44,358 bases of DNA from a virus: positions 1-44,358 of the IMG/VR virus record IMGVR_UViG_3300044675_002639; one strand, written 5' to 3'. Below are positions 6,306 to 15,933 of this stretch, in pieces; position 1 is the stretch's first letter; each line of letters opens with the position of its first letter. The notes beneath the pieces are model-generated. The model had not been told where the DNA came from and made no database searches. It saw nothing but the letters and a program-made list of their open reading frames with translations. The translations under genes were made by a program, and so were the position numbers.

Positions 6306-7010
6306 TCAAGAGACTTTTCCGAAAAATCTCTCCCTGATAAAACGCCAGACCGCAAATGTAATTGCGGCTCCGACATTGACTATTACAAGTGCTCCTGTTC
6401 CCAGCAGAACCCAAGAATACACCTCGGACTCGAAGAGCCAAGCGGAGGAAGCACAAAGAAACCCGCCAGCGACAACTATCGCACCCGCTATCTTCTTTGG
6501 CGTAAAGGCCGCTACAAGGACACCTATGGCAATAAGCCCGCAACCCAATGCTGTAACATACCAGATGCTCTTCTCTTTCGTGGCTTGTTTGGAAAGGGCG
6601 ATGGCTTTTTCTTCGCTGGCCTTTGCATCACTCAACTTCTTGTCAAGACTAGCAATCTTGGTGTAAAGTTCGGAGGTTTCTTTATCAACTTTAACGGCTT
6701 CTGCCTTGTCTTTGGAGGCAGCCTTGGTGTCGTTATTGGCGACTATCGCCCTTTGTTCTTCAAGTTTGGCAACACTAGGTGGCTTGATACCAGAGAGTCT
6801 GATGAACTGGGACTCTAGGACTTGAGCCTTGATGTCGTCGGTTGACAGTTTTTCCTGAACTGCTAAAACTCCGGCAGACGCTTCGGATGCAACGTTTTCG
6901 ATGTATTCGATGTATTCGTCCTTTGCCTTGTTGTTGTCAACAATGACCTCGACGGGCTTTCTGGTGCACGCAGTAAAAGCAAAAAGCAAGAATACCAAAG
7001 AAGTTCTCAT
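6306..7010 (-). CDS. Spanin-like lipoprotein with coiled coil and C-terminal membrane segments
   Basis: The 234-residue protein begins with a lipoprotein signal (MRTSLVFLLFAFTAC), giving a predicted lipidated cysteine at residue 15. A long charged helical region follows (about 20-145, rich in Ala, Glu and Lys). Then come about three hydrophobic segments (WYVTALGCGLIAIGVLVAAF, AGAIVVAGGFLCASSAW, SWVLLGTGALVIVNVGAAI) and a basic C-terminus. An N-terminal lipid anchor with a C-terminal membrane anchor is the topology of unimolecular spanins, which fuse inner and outer membranes in the last step of lysis. It follows holin and endolysin and overlaps the endolysin gene by 4 bases. Usual u-spanins are shorter with a single transmembrane segment, so the call is tentative. 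It ends the late operon. Confidence 0.55.
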   Translation of the reverse strand: MRTSLVFLLFAFTACTRKPVEVIVDNNKAKDEYIEYIENVASEASAGVLAVQEKLSTDDIKAQVLESQFIRLSGIKPPSVAKLEEQRAIVANNDTKAASKDKAEAVKVDKETSELYTKIASLDKKLSDAKASEEKAIALSKQATKEKSIWYVTALGCGLIAIGVLVAAFTPKKIAGAIVVAGGFLCASSAWLFESEVYSWVLLGTGALVIVNVGAAITFAVWRFIRERFFGKVS

Positions 7011-7564
7011 TGTTCGTCGAACATTTTCTTTTCGATTGCTCTTCTGTTTTCAAGACCCTTAACGACCTTTCCTCCAGACTTTCTGATGGTAGGGATTTCT
7101 TGACTGAATACTCTGATGGCATCAGCAACCTTTGCTTTATCGGTGGTCATCATGGCTGCTCTCATCTTGGGCCAATTGTCCAAGGCGGCAGGTCCAGCGT
7201 TCCACAGGAGAGATTGAACCACCATCTTCTGCTTGTCGGTCATTGAGTTGAACACAGTTCCGTATTGTTGCTCAAGGATAGCCCTGTTAGCCATAGCCCT
7301 CTTGTCAAAGTCAGCACGAATTTGCTCGTCAGTCCACTTTGTTCCTTTCGTAATGCCATTGCCAGTCTGACCTACTCCGACAGTCCAGACTCCAGCAACT
7401 TTATCCCAATATGCTTCATTTGCGATATTTTCAATGCCTGGGGTCTTCAGGTGATTGTAAAGTAAGTCAATGTCCGACGGAGTAATCTTAGGCTGTGCCT
7501 TCGGAACATCCTTGCTTGATAGTTCTGCGGCAATTGGACTTAGGAATGCAAATTGGTCATTCAT
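7007..7564 (-). CDS. Endolysin, T4-type lysozyme (glycoside hydrolase family 24)
   Basis: The 185-residue enzyme cleaves the glycan chains of peptidoglycan. The catalytic block is visible: a glutamate in GIENIANEAYWD, the aspartate of YWD nine residues later, and WTVGVGQT carrying the conserved threonine. That is the Glu-Asp-Thr arrangement of this family, at T4 lysozyme spacing between the first two. Conserved later parts include the helix QSLLWNAGPAALDNWP. The start is ATG 7564, overlapping the holin gene by 8 bases; an extension to 7687 would only translate holin DNA in another frame. The mature start has no signal peptide, so it depends on the holin to reach the cell wall. Confidence 0.87.
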   Translation of the reverse strand: MNDQFAFLSPIAAELSSKDVPKAQPKITPSDIDLLYNHLKTPGIENIANEAYWDKVAGVWTVGVGQTGNGITKGTKWTDEQIRADFDKRAMANRAILEQQYGTVFNSMTDKQKMVVQSLLWNAGPAALDNWPKMRAAMMTTDKAKVADAIRVFSQEIPTIRKSGGKVVKGLENRRAIEKKMFDEQ

Positions 7565-7865
7565 GGCTGGATATTTTTCGTAAAATCTTGTTTTTGACAA
7601 ACTCAAACAACTCTGGAGCAAAAGAACCAGAGATAGAGCATAGAACGCTCTTATACATTTCTGAGATTTCCATGTCATGCAGGGCAAAGTGGACTAGTAT
7701 GCCAATAATCGATGCTGCTACAATTTTTCTAAGCCATACTGACCAAATAAACTTTTCATTGGTAAATACCAGCCTTGCCAGCATTCCCAACGCACCAAGA
7801 ATACCCATGACCCAGCCAGCCCTTTTGAACTCGGCTACTATCTGTGAGTATTCTTGGTCGTTCAT
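7557..7865 (-). CDS. Holin (small membrane protein)
   Basis: The 102-residue protein has two clear hydrophobic helices, GWVMGILGALGMLARLVF near residues 17-34 and LRKIVAASIIGILVHFAL near 45-62. A third amphipathic or weakly hydrophobic stretch follows, and the tail is basic (FVKNKILRKISSHE). Small two-helix proteins directly upstream of an endolysin are the standard holin arrangement; holins open the inner membrane at a set time. It overlaps the giant ejection protein gene upstream by 4 bases and the endolysin downstream by 8, so the lysis genes are translated as part of the late transcript. Family not named; role inferred from topology and position. Confidence 0.75.
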   Translation of the reverse strand: MNDQEYSQIVAEFKRAGWVMGILGALGMLARLVFTNEKFIWSVWLRKIVAASIIGILVHFALHDMEISEMYKSVLCSISGSFAPELFEFVKNKILRKISSHE

Positions 7866-10800
7866 TTGACAGCCTTTCTGTCGTTGGGATTTCTAAGGTT
7901 CTTAAGTCCTTCCGCGTTGGCCTTTCCAGCCATGTCAAGGAATACGCCGTTTTGTGCGTCTTCGAACTTGTCAAACTTGCCAACAAGTTGTCCCTGTTGA
8001 GTGAACAGCCAGAAGTTAACTCTCTGACCCTGCTCCATAGACAGGGGCTTCTTGTCCTTGAATCTGATATTGATGCCAGGCCCGAACTTAGGCTCATTAT
8101 ACATCATCTTCTGGATTAGATATCCGGACTTGTTGACCCAGAAATCGGAAGCAATGGCCTGCTGCGACTCCCTGAGCGCATTCTCAGTTCTGATGAACTT
8201 TGCGACAGCATCAAGTGCGGCCGTAGCCTCTGGGGTAGTTCCGCCAACCTCAGGAGTCTTCCAAGCCTCAACTTTCTTGATGTCTCTTCTTACGAGTTCT
8301 CGCAGGATACCGATGCTATTCTGACGAAGTTCGTCGGCTAGTTTGGCCTGTTCCCACTCGGTCATAGCATCTTTCCAGAACTCCCAATCACCAAGTTGTC
8401 TGTCATACTCTCTTGACAGGTTGTCAAACTCAAGAAGAGCAGCGTTGTATGCCTCAACAGTATCATACGCTTCAGGAATTGGCTTTACTGGCTTATTCTT
8501 GGGTTTTGTAGGAACAGACTTAGGGTCGTCAACCGCAAGACCCTCACGTATTGCCCTTGCTCTTTCTCTCTTGGTTTCAAGATGCTCGTCAGCCTTGATT
8601 TGGTCAAAACTTCTGGTGTCGATGAGGGTTGCGAACAACCCTTCTCTTTCGAGTCTATCAACGAAGTCAGCGGCCCACTTTCTGGTAACAGTTCCATCCT
8701 TATCGTTCTCAACCACATCTTCTCCCAAGGCTTCAACCATTCGTCTGGTAGCCTCGATAGCAAAAGCGGGAGAAGTAGACTGGGCCAAGGTTCTCTTGAA
8801 CTCCCAGTAGAACGTGTTGTTTTCGGCAAATCTTCTCTTCATCAAGGGCGAAGTCTTGCCCTGATTCGGAACCCACTCCATATACGCAGAAGTCAGCATA
8901 CCAGTAGGATTTACACCCTTGGCAACATTCTCGGAAGAAACAATGGACGGAGCGTGCTTCTGGATGAAGTCATAATCGATTGCCACCTGTCTGATTCCAG
9001 ACTCTTCAGCCAACTTGACAGAAGCGGCCAATTCATTCGGGTCTATTACTCCTCTTCCCTGCCTGTCCCTCTTCTGTCCGTAGATTCGGATATTATCCAT
9101 AACCATGAGTCCAGTAGAGTTTTCATACAAGTCCCATCCGCCTCTGCCGTTTCTCTTGACGAACCATCTGTCGTCGATGCTGGAGAATTCACTTCTAGCA
9201 TTAACCTTAAAGTCAATGCCTCTAGGAAGCCATCCAGCCTCCTTCATGGCCTGTTCAATTTCGTTGCCGACAATAGGAACGTTCGACTGTCTGTTCTGCT
9301 TGGAGTGCTGTCCTGCAAGTTCAAAAGCACCCTCCTTGGTGTCGAAGTCTCTCCAAATCTTGTCGCCAATCTTTCTCTCAACAACGCTTCCGTCTGGTGC
9401 GATAAGAGTAAATCTGGCAGGTTGGAACTTGCCACCCTTTCTAGGCATAACAGACCAAACTAGGTAGCCAGAAGGATGCTCCCAGACCTCGTTGAGTCTG
9501 GACGAGCCCCACTCAAACGAGCCTCTGATTTGGTTGACCTTATCGATGTTTGCCCTACCCCAAAGGCTTTGCGTTCCGTAACCAATCTGCATGAATCCGT
9601 AGGAAGCACCGGAAATCGGGAAATCAAGGTCCTTACCCTTTGACTCAGTTACTCTTACGGGTTCTCCGATAAATCTATCAGGCCTGAAAAGAAAGAACGA
9701 TTGTCTGGTGTCAGACATCGGACCAGCACCATACTCAGCCCTGTCTTTGCCAATAAGGGATGCAAGCCATTCCTTTCTGGCATCTGGTTCAAAATCTAGT
9801 TCGCTTCTTCTCTGTTCGGCAAACTCAAGAAGAGCCTTTCGTCTTCTTTCGCTACTAGTCAGAAGAGCATCTCTCTCTGCCTTGGTAGCCTCTGTGAAAG
9901 CGTCCTCGAAAGTCCCGATGGTTCTGTGGATGATTGCTGCCATCTTGAGGGCCTTCTTCTTATCATTTCCAGCAGCCTCCATGAGAACTTCCCAGGTTCT
10001 AAATTCTGGCTTGTCGGTAACTGCAGTTCCATACTTTGCCGTGGCATAGTTTTGCATCACCTTGAGATACTGGGTGGTGAAGTTATTGAAAGAACCGAAC
10101 AGGCTGACCATTTCATCGTTAGTCCATCCGTAAATCTTTCCGTTCTTGTCAGAAAGTCTTCCCTGCCAAGAAGCAGCAACTCTTGCAGACCTTGCTTGGT
10201 GGTCCATAGCCAAGACATAAAGCATAGGTCTGCTCATGTATACCTTTTGACCTTCCTTGTTGGTGCCTTCGTAAATCTTGGTTCCTTCTGCGGTAAGTTG
10301 AGTGTCCTTGATTACAAGCATCAACGGAGAAAACAGCATATCTCTAGGCCCATCAGCCTTGACTGATGCAGTAGTTCCTGCGCCAACACCTCTAGTTACG
10401 CCCTGATATTCTCCTCTATAAACCACGTTATATCCGGGATTAGAGGCATCCTTGTGGAATGAAGAATTAGAAAGAGAAGAGAGCATCTCTTTCACGATGT
10501 TTAACGTCTGTCCATTCATCCTGAACAGAACATCCTCGTCAGATACGATTCTATTCTGTTCCTTAATCCACTCGAAGACCTTTGCGGCCTGTTCTGGGTT
10601 GGGCTGACCTACGAGAGTGTAGTAGTTTCCGCTTTTTCTAACCTGAAGTCCGAAGCCTTCGCCATTAGGGTCATCCTTAACGACCATTCCGACGAAATCT
10701 CTGATGACCCTGTTTTCCATGAAAAACAGTTCTTCGACCTTTTTCTTAAATACACCAGCAGCCTTGTTTTGGCCAGGAGTTCCTACTCTGATTGGGTCAT

Positions 10801-13800
10801 TTCTAGCCGAAAGCCAATGCTGTCTGCCAGTAGCATACGCCCAAGTAACCCTAAATCTGGTTTCTTCTGGGTCGAGGGCATCCTGTCCTTTGATTACTCT
10901 CTGAACGTTGAAAGGGTCGTCAAAACTGATTCTAGAACCAAGACCTCTGCTATGAAGAATTCCAGCGTCAACCCATCCTTTTGCTTCGAACGGAATCTGT
11001 CTTAGAGAACCATCTGGGCTCCACATTTCGTCCATGTTCCAGTATCTAAACGGGTCGTTGGAGTCGTTGCCCTTTCTTAGAGCACCAAGATTTGTAAGTC
11101 TGTCATGAATGATGTTGTTCCAGGAATTAGGAAGAATTCCGTTCGGGCCAAAATAGTTGACCACGTTCATAACGCTTTGCAGATACTTTGACGCTTGTGC
11201 CGCTTCTGGAGAGTTGGGGTCGATACTCATCAGGTCATATCTTCCCTTCATCAAAATATCGACAAGCGTGGTTTCGCCAAATACGAACTTAAGCCAGTTT
11301 CTGGCACCCTCGCCACCTGCGACGACTGGAGAACCCATGATAGGTGATGTATTCCAGTTTCCGGTATAAGACTCGGCAGAGCCAAATCTGGACTTTGCCT
11401 GAGGAGCCATGTTCATCATGTTTCTCTGAACATACATGGAAGACCACAATTCCATGAACACGCCTTGAAGGTGTCTGGTGTCGAACTTGTTTTCTCCGAA
11501 CTTCTTTACGCCGTAATCAAATCTAGCCATGAATTCGGCTTTTGCAGCCTCGCTAGGCAGGGAGTTAGAGTATGCTAGGGCGTATTCCCTGATAATTTCA
11601 AGGTTTTTGTTAACATCTCCAGTAAGCCCAGGTTTAGCATCTACGAGATTACCCTTTGAATCCAGAACCTTCATTACCTGGGCACCGTTTTCATCGACAG
11701 ACCATCCTCCGAGAATGTCTCGCTCCATCTGGATTCTGGTAGGTCTCATCGCTTCTGCGAAATAAATCGAGTGAGCATACTCTTCCAAAGCAATTTGATA
11801 TCCGTGGGCAGAAAGGAACTTACCGTCTTTTGTGAATTCGGCTCTCTTTAGAAACTCCTCGATGTCAAGATACATTCTTGCTCTGGTTACTTCCTTGCCA
11901 GTAACGGGGTCAATAGAAGGAACTTCCCAGATGGTAAGACCTTTTCTGTTGATTACATAAGAACCATCGGGGTTTACGGCGATCTGTCTGTCAGAGTATC
12001 CTGGGGTTTCTGGAACTGACATGAGAGTGCTTCTCTCTTCTCCGAGTTCTCGGATTCTGTTGTTAATCTCAACAATGTTGTTGTTTTCGACCTGAATAGC
12101 CTGATTGATTGACCTCTTTTCCTCAAGAACGGCTTTAAGTCTGGAAATAACTTTGGGGTCAATTCCTGGAAGTTGAGAGAGGTTCTGGCCCTGATATATA
12201 ATATCTACAATATCAGTTCTTCCTTCTGCGTCAGCAAACTCCTGTCTAAGCGGATTTTCGCTTCTAAGGTCAAAAGTCCTAGGCTTGCCGTCTTCTGGCT
12301 TTACGAACTTCTGGCTATATCTTACAGAAAGGAGTTCTGGGTTAAGTCCAGCCTCTCTAACGATAAGGTCCAAGGCTTCTTTTACTTCCTGAAGCCTCTT
12401 GCCGACCTTTTCGCTGATTTTTACTTTCTCTCCTTCAAGCTTTTCGCTCTCTTCGTTGATATGGACGATTCTCTGTCTTGCCGTAAGGAACTTCTCATGG
12501 CTATCCATGATAGACATGGCATAGTTTCTGGCTTCGTCTCCAGTAAGCCCCAGTCTTCCAGCAGCCTCTTGAAGTTTGTCAATAAACTGTTGTCTGAGTT
12601 CTGGGTTGGTTCTGTATTCAATGGCAGACTGAAGCATGGCAACGCCGTCAATCAATCCAGAACCCTTGGTCAGAATTACATCTCCGTGGATAGAGTAAAT
12701 TCTATCAAGGATTGAAAGACCAATCTGGAACTCAATGTCAGCCCTAGACTCTGGAGAAAGGGTAAGGACACCCCTGCCAGGCTCGTTCTTTGATTTTTCT
12801 TTTCTATCGTAAAGTCTGGCGATGGCTTCCATCAGGATTGCACCCTGATCTGGAGCCATCGTTCTCATCTTCATAGAAAGAGAGTAGAGGGAAAGATTCG
12901 CTCTTTCCTTAACAGTAGCGGTAGGAGACGTATTTCTGAAGATAGAACCAGACAGGATGTGTCCGCCTCTCATTCCAGTAACAAAACCAGAACCAAGGCC
13001 AAACGACTCCGTGTCGTTCATCATCATCAATCCTTCTCCGACGACAAGGCTGCCCCCGTATCCCTTGATTTGAGAGGCCATGTCAAACACACCATATCTG
13101 CTAAGTGCGTCAACTCTGGAAACAAACTTAACCTTTTTAGTCAGAAGGCCAAGTTCGTTCTTAAGTGCGGCAATTTCAGTATCCTTGAGTTTTGCACCAG
13201 CGTTTATGTTGGCTTCAAGTGCTCTTTCAATTTCGTCAATTCTGGTAAGATAGGTTCTTTTAAGGTTATGGATATTTCCGGTAGCATCAACAGGAGCCTT
13301 TCTAGCAGAGAAGAAGTAGTCCTTTAGGGAGGCAAAAGCAGCCTCAAAATCACCAGCAACATTGGCAGCCTGAATCCACTTATTCACAGTAGAAACTCTC
13401 TCAAGTGCGGTCTGGCTTCCGACACCAAGTCTGGTGCTTGCAAGTTCGTGGTTTGAGGTGCTGGTAGTTCTCAGAACAGTCTGGACTTCAGACGGGTTTA
13501 CAAGGTGTGCTCCGAGCCACTTCACGACCTTGTTGGAAACCCAACCAAGCCCCTTGGCCATATACTCAAGGATGAAAGACCCGCTTCCAGCAGCACCATA
13601 ATAATAAAGGTTAGGGTCAAGAGGACTCATGCCGAGAGAGTCAGCTGCCCTGAATCCAGCTTTTCCAGTAACATTGATACCACTCCAATGCTTTCCTACC
13701 TCTTTGTTAAGGTCAGCGATCTCGGTAGCGGTAAGAGAAATAGCGGACTTAGTTCCAGGCTTTTCGATAGGAGCAGTCCTAGAGCGAAGGTAAATTACGC

Positions 13801-15928
13801 TATCATTTGCCTTATCCCAACCGCCATTGGGTTCAAGTTCGACAAGTCTATCCCTGATTTTCTTCATGGTAGCCTTGGAAGTATCGGAAAGATTGGCATA
13901 CCATTCTCTTGCACCAGCAGCAGTATTGGCAAGTTCTCTTCTTACGTGCCATACGTTGTTTGCGTGGTTCACGATATCATTCTTAACCAACTCGATTTCA
14001 CTCTTGGTTAGGGCTACCTTCTGACCTTTTGCGACAGGGCTTTCAAACAAGGCTTCGCCTTTAAGAATTGCTTCAAGAGCCTCAGTTTCGGTAACCTTGG
14101 CTTTTCCGGTTCTTGCCTTGATTTCGTCGATTGCAATATCGATGTATCTCTTTGCCGTAGCACCAAGGCCCATCTTCTTTCTTACGAGATACTCCATGTT
14201 GGCAAGGAGTCCTCTATGTTCAGCACTTGCGGACTCGAAGATACTTTCAAAACCTGCTCTTACTGCAGCCTGGGCTTTTGAGGCTCTCAAGGCACCAAGA
14301 CCTTTTGAGAGGGGTGCGGCAACAAGGAAGACATCAGACCACATTGACGTGTTATATCCAACCCTCGAATCATACCACTTTCCTTTGGCAATAAGACCCT
14401 CGTTAGACTTTTCCATGAACCAATCTTGGACATTTACGGAGTTCTGGAAATATGACATCTGAGCCCTAGTGGACACATTCTGGTCAATAAAGAAAGAGTA
14501 AAGCGGGTTAAATGCGGTAAGTCCGTATTTTGCTGCATTCTTGCTATCGATACCCTGTCGGGTTGACCAGGCCTGTGTGTCAATGAGGGCCTGAGACCAT
14601 CTGGTTCCAGCCCACCAAGCAACAGAATCTGGGTCGGTAGAAAAGCCCAACGCAGAAATAGCAAGAGTTCCTTGAACAGTAGCATCAAGTCCTGCGAACA
14701 AAGAAGACAGACCCCAGACATCCATCTGAAACGCACCTTTTGCGTCCAACTGCTTGTAAAGTTCAAGAAGTTCTCTGGTCTGTTCGTCAATTGGCTTTAC
14801 CTCAAGAGGGTCTGGGAAGTCCCAATCCTCTGGAGCCTGCATTGCACTCTTCTCGCCTCTCTCAAATGCTGCAAGTTGACCGCTTCCAGCCTGCTTGTTT
14901 CTTTTCGGGTCTTTAGACCATTCATCAAACTTCTTGATGAACTTTTCTTTCAGTTCAGCGTTTTCTCCGCTGGCAATCTTCCAGTCATCAGTCCAATTAA
15001 ACTCTGGATACACAGTAGACCTTGCAGCCTCTGCGATAGACATTCCGAAAGAGTCAACAAGGTGTCCTGCTCCAGTAAAGAAGTTTACGAAAAAGTTATG
15101 ACCTTCTTGAGACTTTCTCCACTCGACATATCTTTGGAAGTCGGCAACGTCCTGCTTGTTGTTAGCGTTAAGTTTTCTTCCTTTGATGATTTCCATCGGA
15201 AGAGAAGAAGCCTGCCAGCCCCTTTCAGGGTTCTGAGAAATCCAGTCTTGATAAAGGTTCTGATAGACGGAAATACCCCATTTCTTGGAATAAGGATTGT
15301 TAGCGTGTCTATCGAAGAGGTCTTTTTCTTCCTGAGTCTTGATTAGTCCATTGTAAAAAAGCCAGTCAGAAATCACGGGAGTTCCGCTTTTGCTGTTTCT
15401 TACGTCTTCAAAATCATTTGCAAGTTGTTTGTCGGCCTTTAGTTTCTCAAAAAAGCCAGACTCAAGGATTCTTTTGGTAATATGACCAGCCCTATCTTGG
15501 GCTGCTGCTACATTGGTAGCAACCTCGTCAGAAGTAGCACCAAAGGTAGAAACCCAAGCCCCGTAGTTGCTTCTTCTGGGGAAAGCGGTCATGTCAGGAA
15601 CTGCTCCAAAAGCATCCATGCTTCTTCGCAGATTCGTTTCCTCCATCTGTCTTTTTACAAACTCAGAGGACTCTTTTTGATATTTCTTTTCAGCCTGAAG
15701 AGCATACTCAAATCTCTGATACTCCTTGCCCATCGTCGGGTTGGCTTTCCATCTTTCCAAGAAAAGCCTGTTTTCAGCCGTTCCTTGGCTGATTTCGCCA
15801 GCAGGGAACCAGTCTGCGTAGTTAGCAGGAACTTCAACCGCAGGAGATACCGGCTTTTTGCCAGCAAGTTGTGCTGCGGTTGCGGTATCTGCTTTCGGAG
15901 CGTTAGTGATAGGTAGAAGGTCAGACAT
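7862..15928 (-). CDS. Giant virion protein (2688 residues), candidate DNA-ejection protein
   Basis: This single open frame covers 18 percent of the genome. It follows two smaller proteins with internal-virion character and precedes the lysis genes, the place of T7 gp16 after gp14 and gp15. The protein is mostly charged and helical, with no signal peptide and no long collagen or beta-helix repeats, which argues against a tail fibre. A stretch near residue 2080 (GASYGFMQIGYGTQS) superficially resembles lytic transglycosylase sequences but lacks the rest of that domain. Arginine codons are mainly AGA/AGG: 7 of 8 in residues about 55-125, matching the encoded tRNA. A virion RNA polymerase as in N4 was considered, but no polymerase motifs were seen. 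The start follows an A-rich leader without a Shine-Dalgarno. Confidence 0.72.
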   Translation of the reverse strand: MSDLLPITNAPKADTATAAQLAGKKPVSPAVEVPANYADWFPAGEISQGTAENRLFLERWKANPTMGKEYQRFEYALQAEKKYQKESSEFVKRQMEETNLRRSMDAFGAVPDMTAFPRRSNYGAWVSTFGATSDEVATNVAAAQDRAGHITKRILESGFFEKLKADKQLANDFEDVRNSKSGTPVISDWLFYNGLIKTQEEKDLFDRHANNPYSKKWGISVYQNLYQDWISQNPERGWQASSLPMEIIKGRKLNANNKQDVADFQRYVEWRKSQEGHNFFVNFFTGAGHLVDSFGMSIAEAARSTVYPEFNWTDDWKIASGENAELKEKFIKKFDEWSKDPKRNKQAGSGQLAAFERGEKSAMQAPEDWDFPDPLEVKPIDEQTRELLELYKQLDAKGAFQMDVWGLSSLFAGLDATVQGTLAISALGFSTDPDSVAWWAGTRWSQALIDTQAWSTRQGIDSKNAAKYGLTAFNPLYSFFIDQNVSTRAQMSYFQNSVNVQDWFMEKSNEGLIAKGKWYDSRVGYNTSMWSDVFLVAAPLSKGLGALRASKAQAAVRAGFESIFESASAEHRGLLANMEYLVRKKMGLGATAKRYIDIAIDEIKARTGKAKVTETEALEAILKGEALFESPVAKGQKVALTKSEIELVKNDIVNHANNVWHVRRELANTAAGAREWYANLSDTSKATMKKIRDRLVELEPNGGWDKANDSVIYLRSRTAPIEKPGTKSAISLTATEIADLNKEVGKHWSGINVTGKAGFRAADSLGMSPLDPNLYYYGAAGSGSFILEYMAKGLGWVSNKVVKWLGAHLVNPSEVQTVLRTTSTSNHELASTRLGVGSQTALERVSTVNKWIQAANVAGDFEAAFASLKDYFFSARKAPVDATGNIHNLKRTYLTRIDEIERALEANINAGAKLKDTEIAALKNELGLLTKKVKFVSRVDALSRYGVFDMASQIKGYGGSLVVGEGLMMMNDTESFGLGSGFVTGMRGGHILSGSIFRNTSPTATVKERANLSLYSLSMKMRTMAPDQGAILMEAIARLYDRKEKSKNEPGRGVLTLSPESRADIEFQIGLSILDRIYSIHGDVILTKGSGLIDGVAMLQSAIEYRTNPELRQQFIDKLQEAAGRLGLTGDEARNYAMSIMDSHEKFLTARQRIVHINEESEKLEGEKVKISEKVGKRLQEVKEALDLIVREAGLNPELLSVRYSQKFVKPEDGKPRTFDLRSENPLRQEFADAEGRTDIVDIIYQGQNLSQLPGIDPKVISRLKAVLEEKRSINQAIQVENNNIVEINNRIRELGEERSTLMSVPETPGYSDRQIAVNPDGSYVINRKGLTIWEVPSIDPVTGKEVTRARMYLDIEEFLKRAEFTKDGKFLSAHGYQIALEEYAHSIYFAEAMRPTRIQMERDILGGWSVDENGAQVMKVLDSKGNLVDAKPGLTGDVNKNLEIIREYALAYSNSLPSEAAKAEFMARFDYGVKKFGENKFDTRHLQGVFMELWSSMYVQRNMMNMAPQAKSRFGSAESYTGNWNTSPIMGSPVVAGGEGARNWLKFVFGETTLVDILMKGRYDLMSIDPNSPEAAQASKYLQSVMNVVNYFGPNGILPNSWNNIIHDRLTNLGALRKGNDSNDPFRYWNMDEMWSPDGSLRQIPFEAKGWVDAGILHSRGLGSRISFDDPFNVQRVIKGQDALDPEETRFRVTWAYATGRQHWLSARNDPIRVGTPGQNKAAGVFKKKVEELFFMENRVIRDFVGMVVKDDPNGEGFGLQVRKSGNYYTLVGQPNPEQAAKVFEWIKEQNRIVSDEDVLFRMNGQTLNIVKEMLSSLSNSSFHKDASNPGYNVVYRGEYQGVTRGVGAGTTASVKADGPRDMLFSPLMLVIKDTQLTAEGTKIYEGTNKEGQKVYMSRPMLYVLAMDHQARSARVAASWQGRLSDKNGKIYGWTNDEMVSLFGSFNNFTTQYLKVMQNYATAKYGTAVTDKPEFRTWEVLMEAAGNDKKKALKMAAIIHRTIGTFEDAFTEATKAERDALLTSSERRRKALLEFAEQRRSELDFEPDARKEWLASLIGKDRAEYGAGPMSDTRQSFFLFRPDRFIGEPVRVTESKGKDLDFPISGASYGFMQIGYGTQSLWGRANIDKVNQIRGSFEWGSSRLNEVWEHPSGYLVWSVMPRKGGKFQPARFTLIAPDGSVVERKIGDKIWRDFDTKEGAFELAGQHSKQNRQSNVPIVGNEIEQAMKEAGWLPRGIDFKVNARSEFSSIDDRWFVKRNGRGGWDLYENSTGLMVMDNIRIYGQKRDRQGRGVIDPNELAASVKLAEESGIRQVAIDYDFIQKHAPSIVSSENVAKGVNPTGMLTSAYMEWVPNQGKTSPLMKRRFAENNTFYWEFKRTLAQSTSPAFAIEATRRMVEALGEDVVENDKDGTVTRKWAADFVDRLEREGLFATLIDTRSFDQIKADEHLETKRERARAIREGLAVDDPKSVPTKPKNKPVKPIPEAYDTVEAYNAALLEFDNLSREYDRQLGDWEFWKDAMTEWEQAKLADELRQNSIGILRELVRRDIKKVEAWKTPEVGGTTPEATAALDAVAKFIRTENALRESQQAIASDFWVNKSGYLIQKMMYNEPKFGPGINIRFKDKKPLSMEQGQRVNFWLFTQQGQLVGKFDKFEDAQNGVFLDMAGKANAEGLKNLRNPNDRKAVK

Positions 15929-15933
15929 TTTGA

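Noticed and set aside
7565-7687. N-terminal extension of the endolysin containing a signal-anchor-like stretch
   Set aside because: It would be translated from holin DNA in another frame; the ATG at 7564 with an 8-base overlap suffices and gives a complete lysozyme.
9686-9730. GASYGFMQIGYGTQS in the giant protein as a lytic transglycosylase site
   Set aside because: Only a short look-alike; the catalytic glutamate block and the following conserved Asn/Tyr region are not visible.
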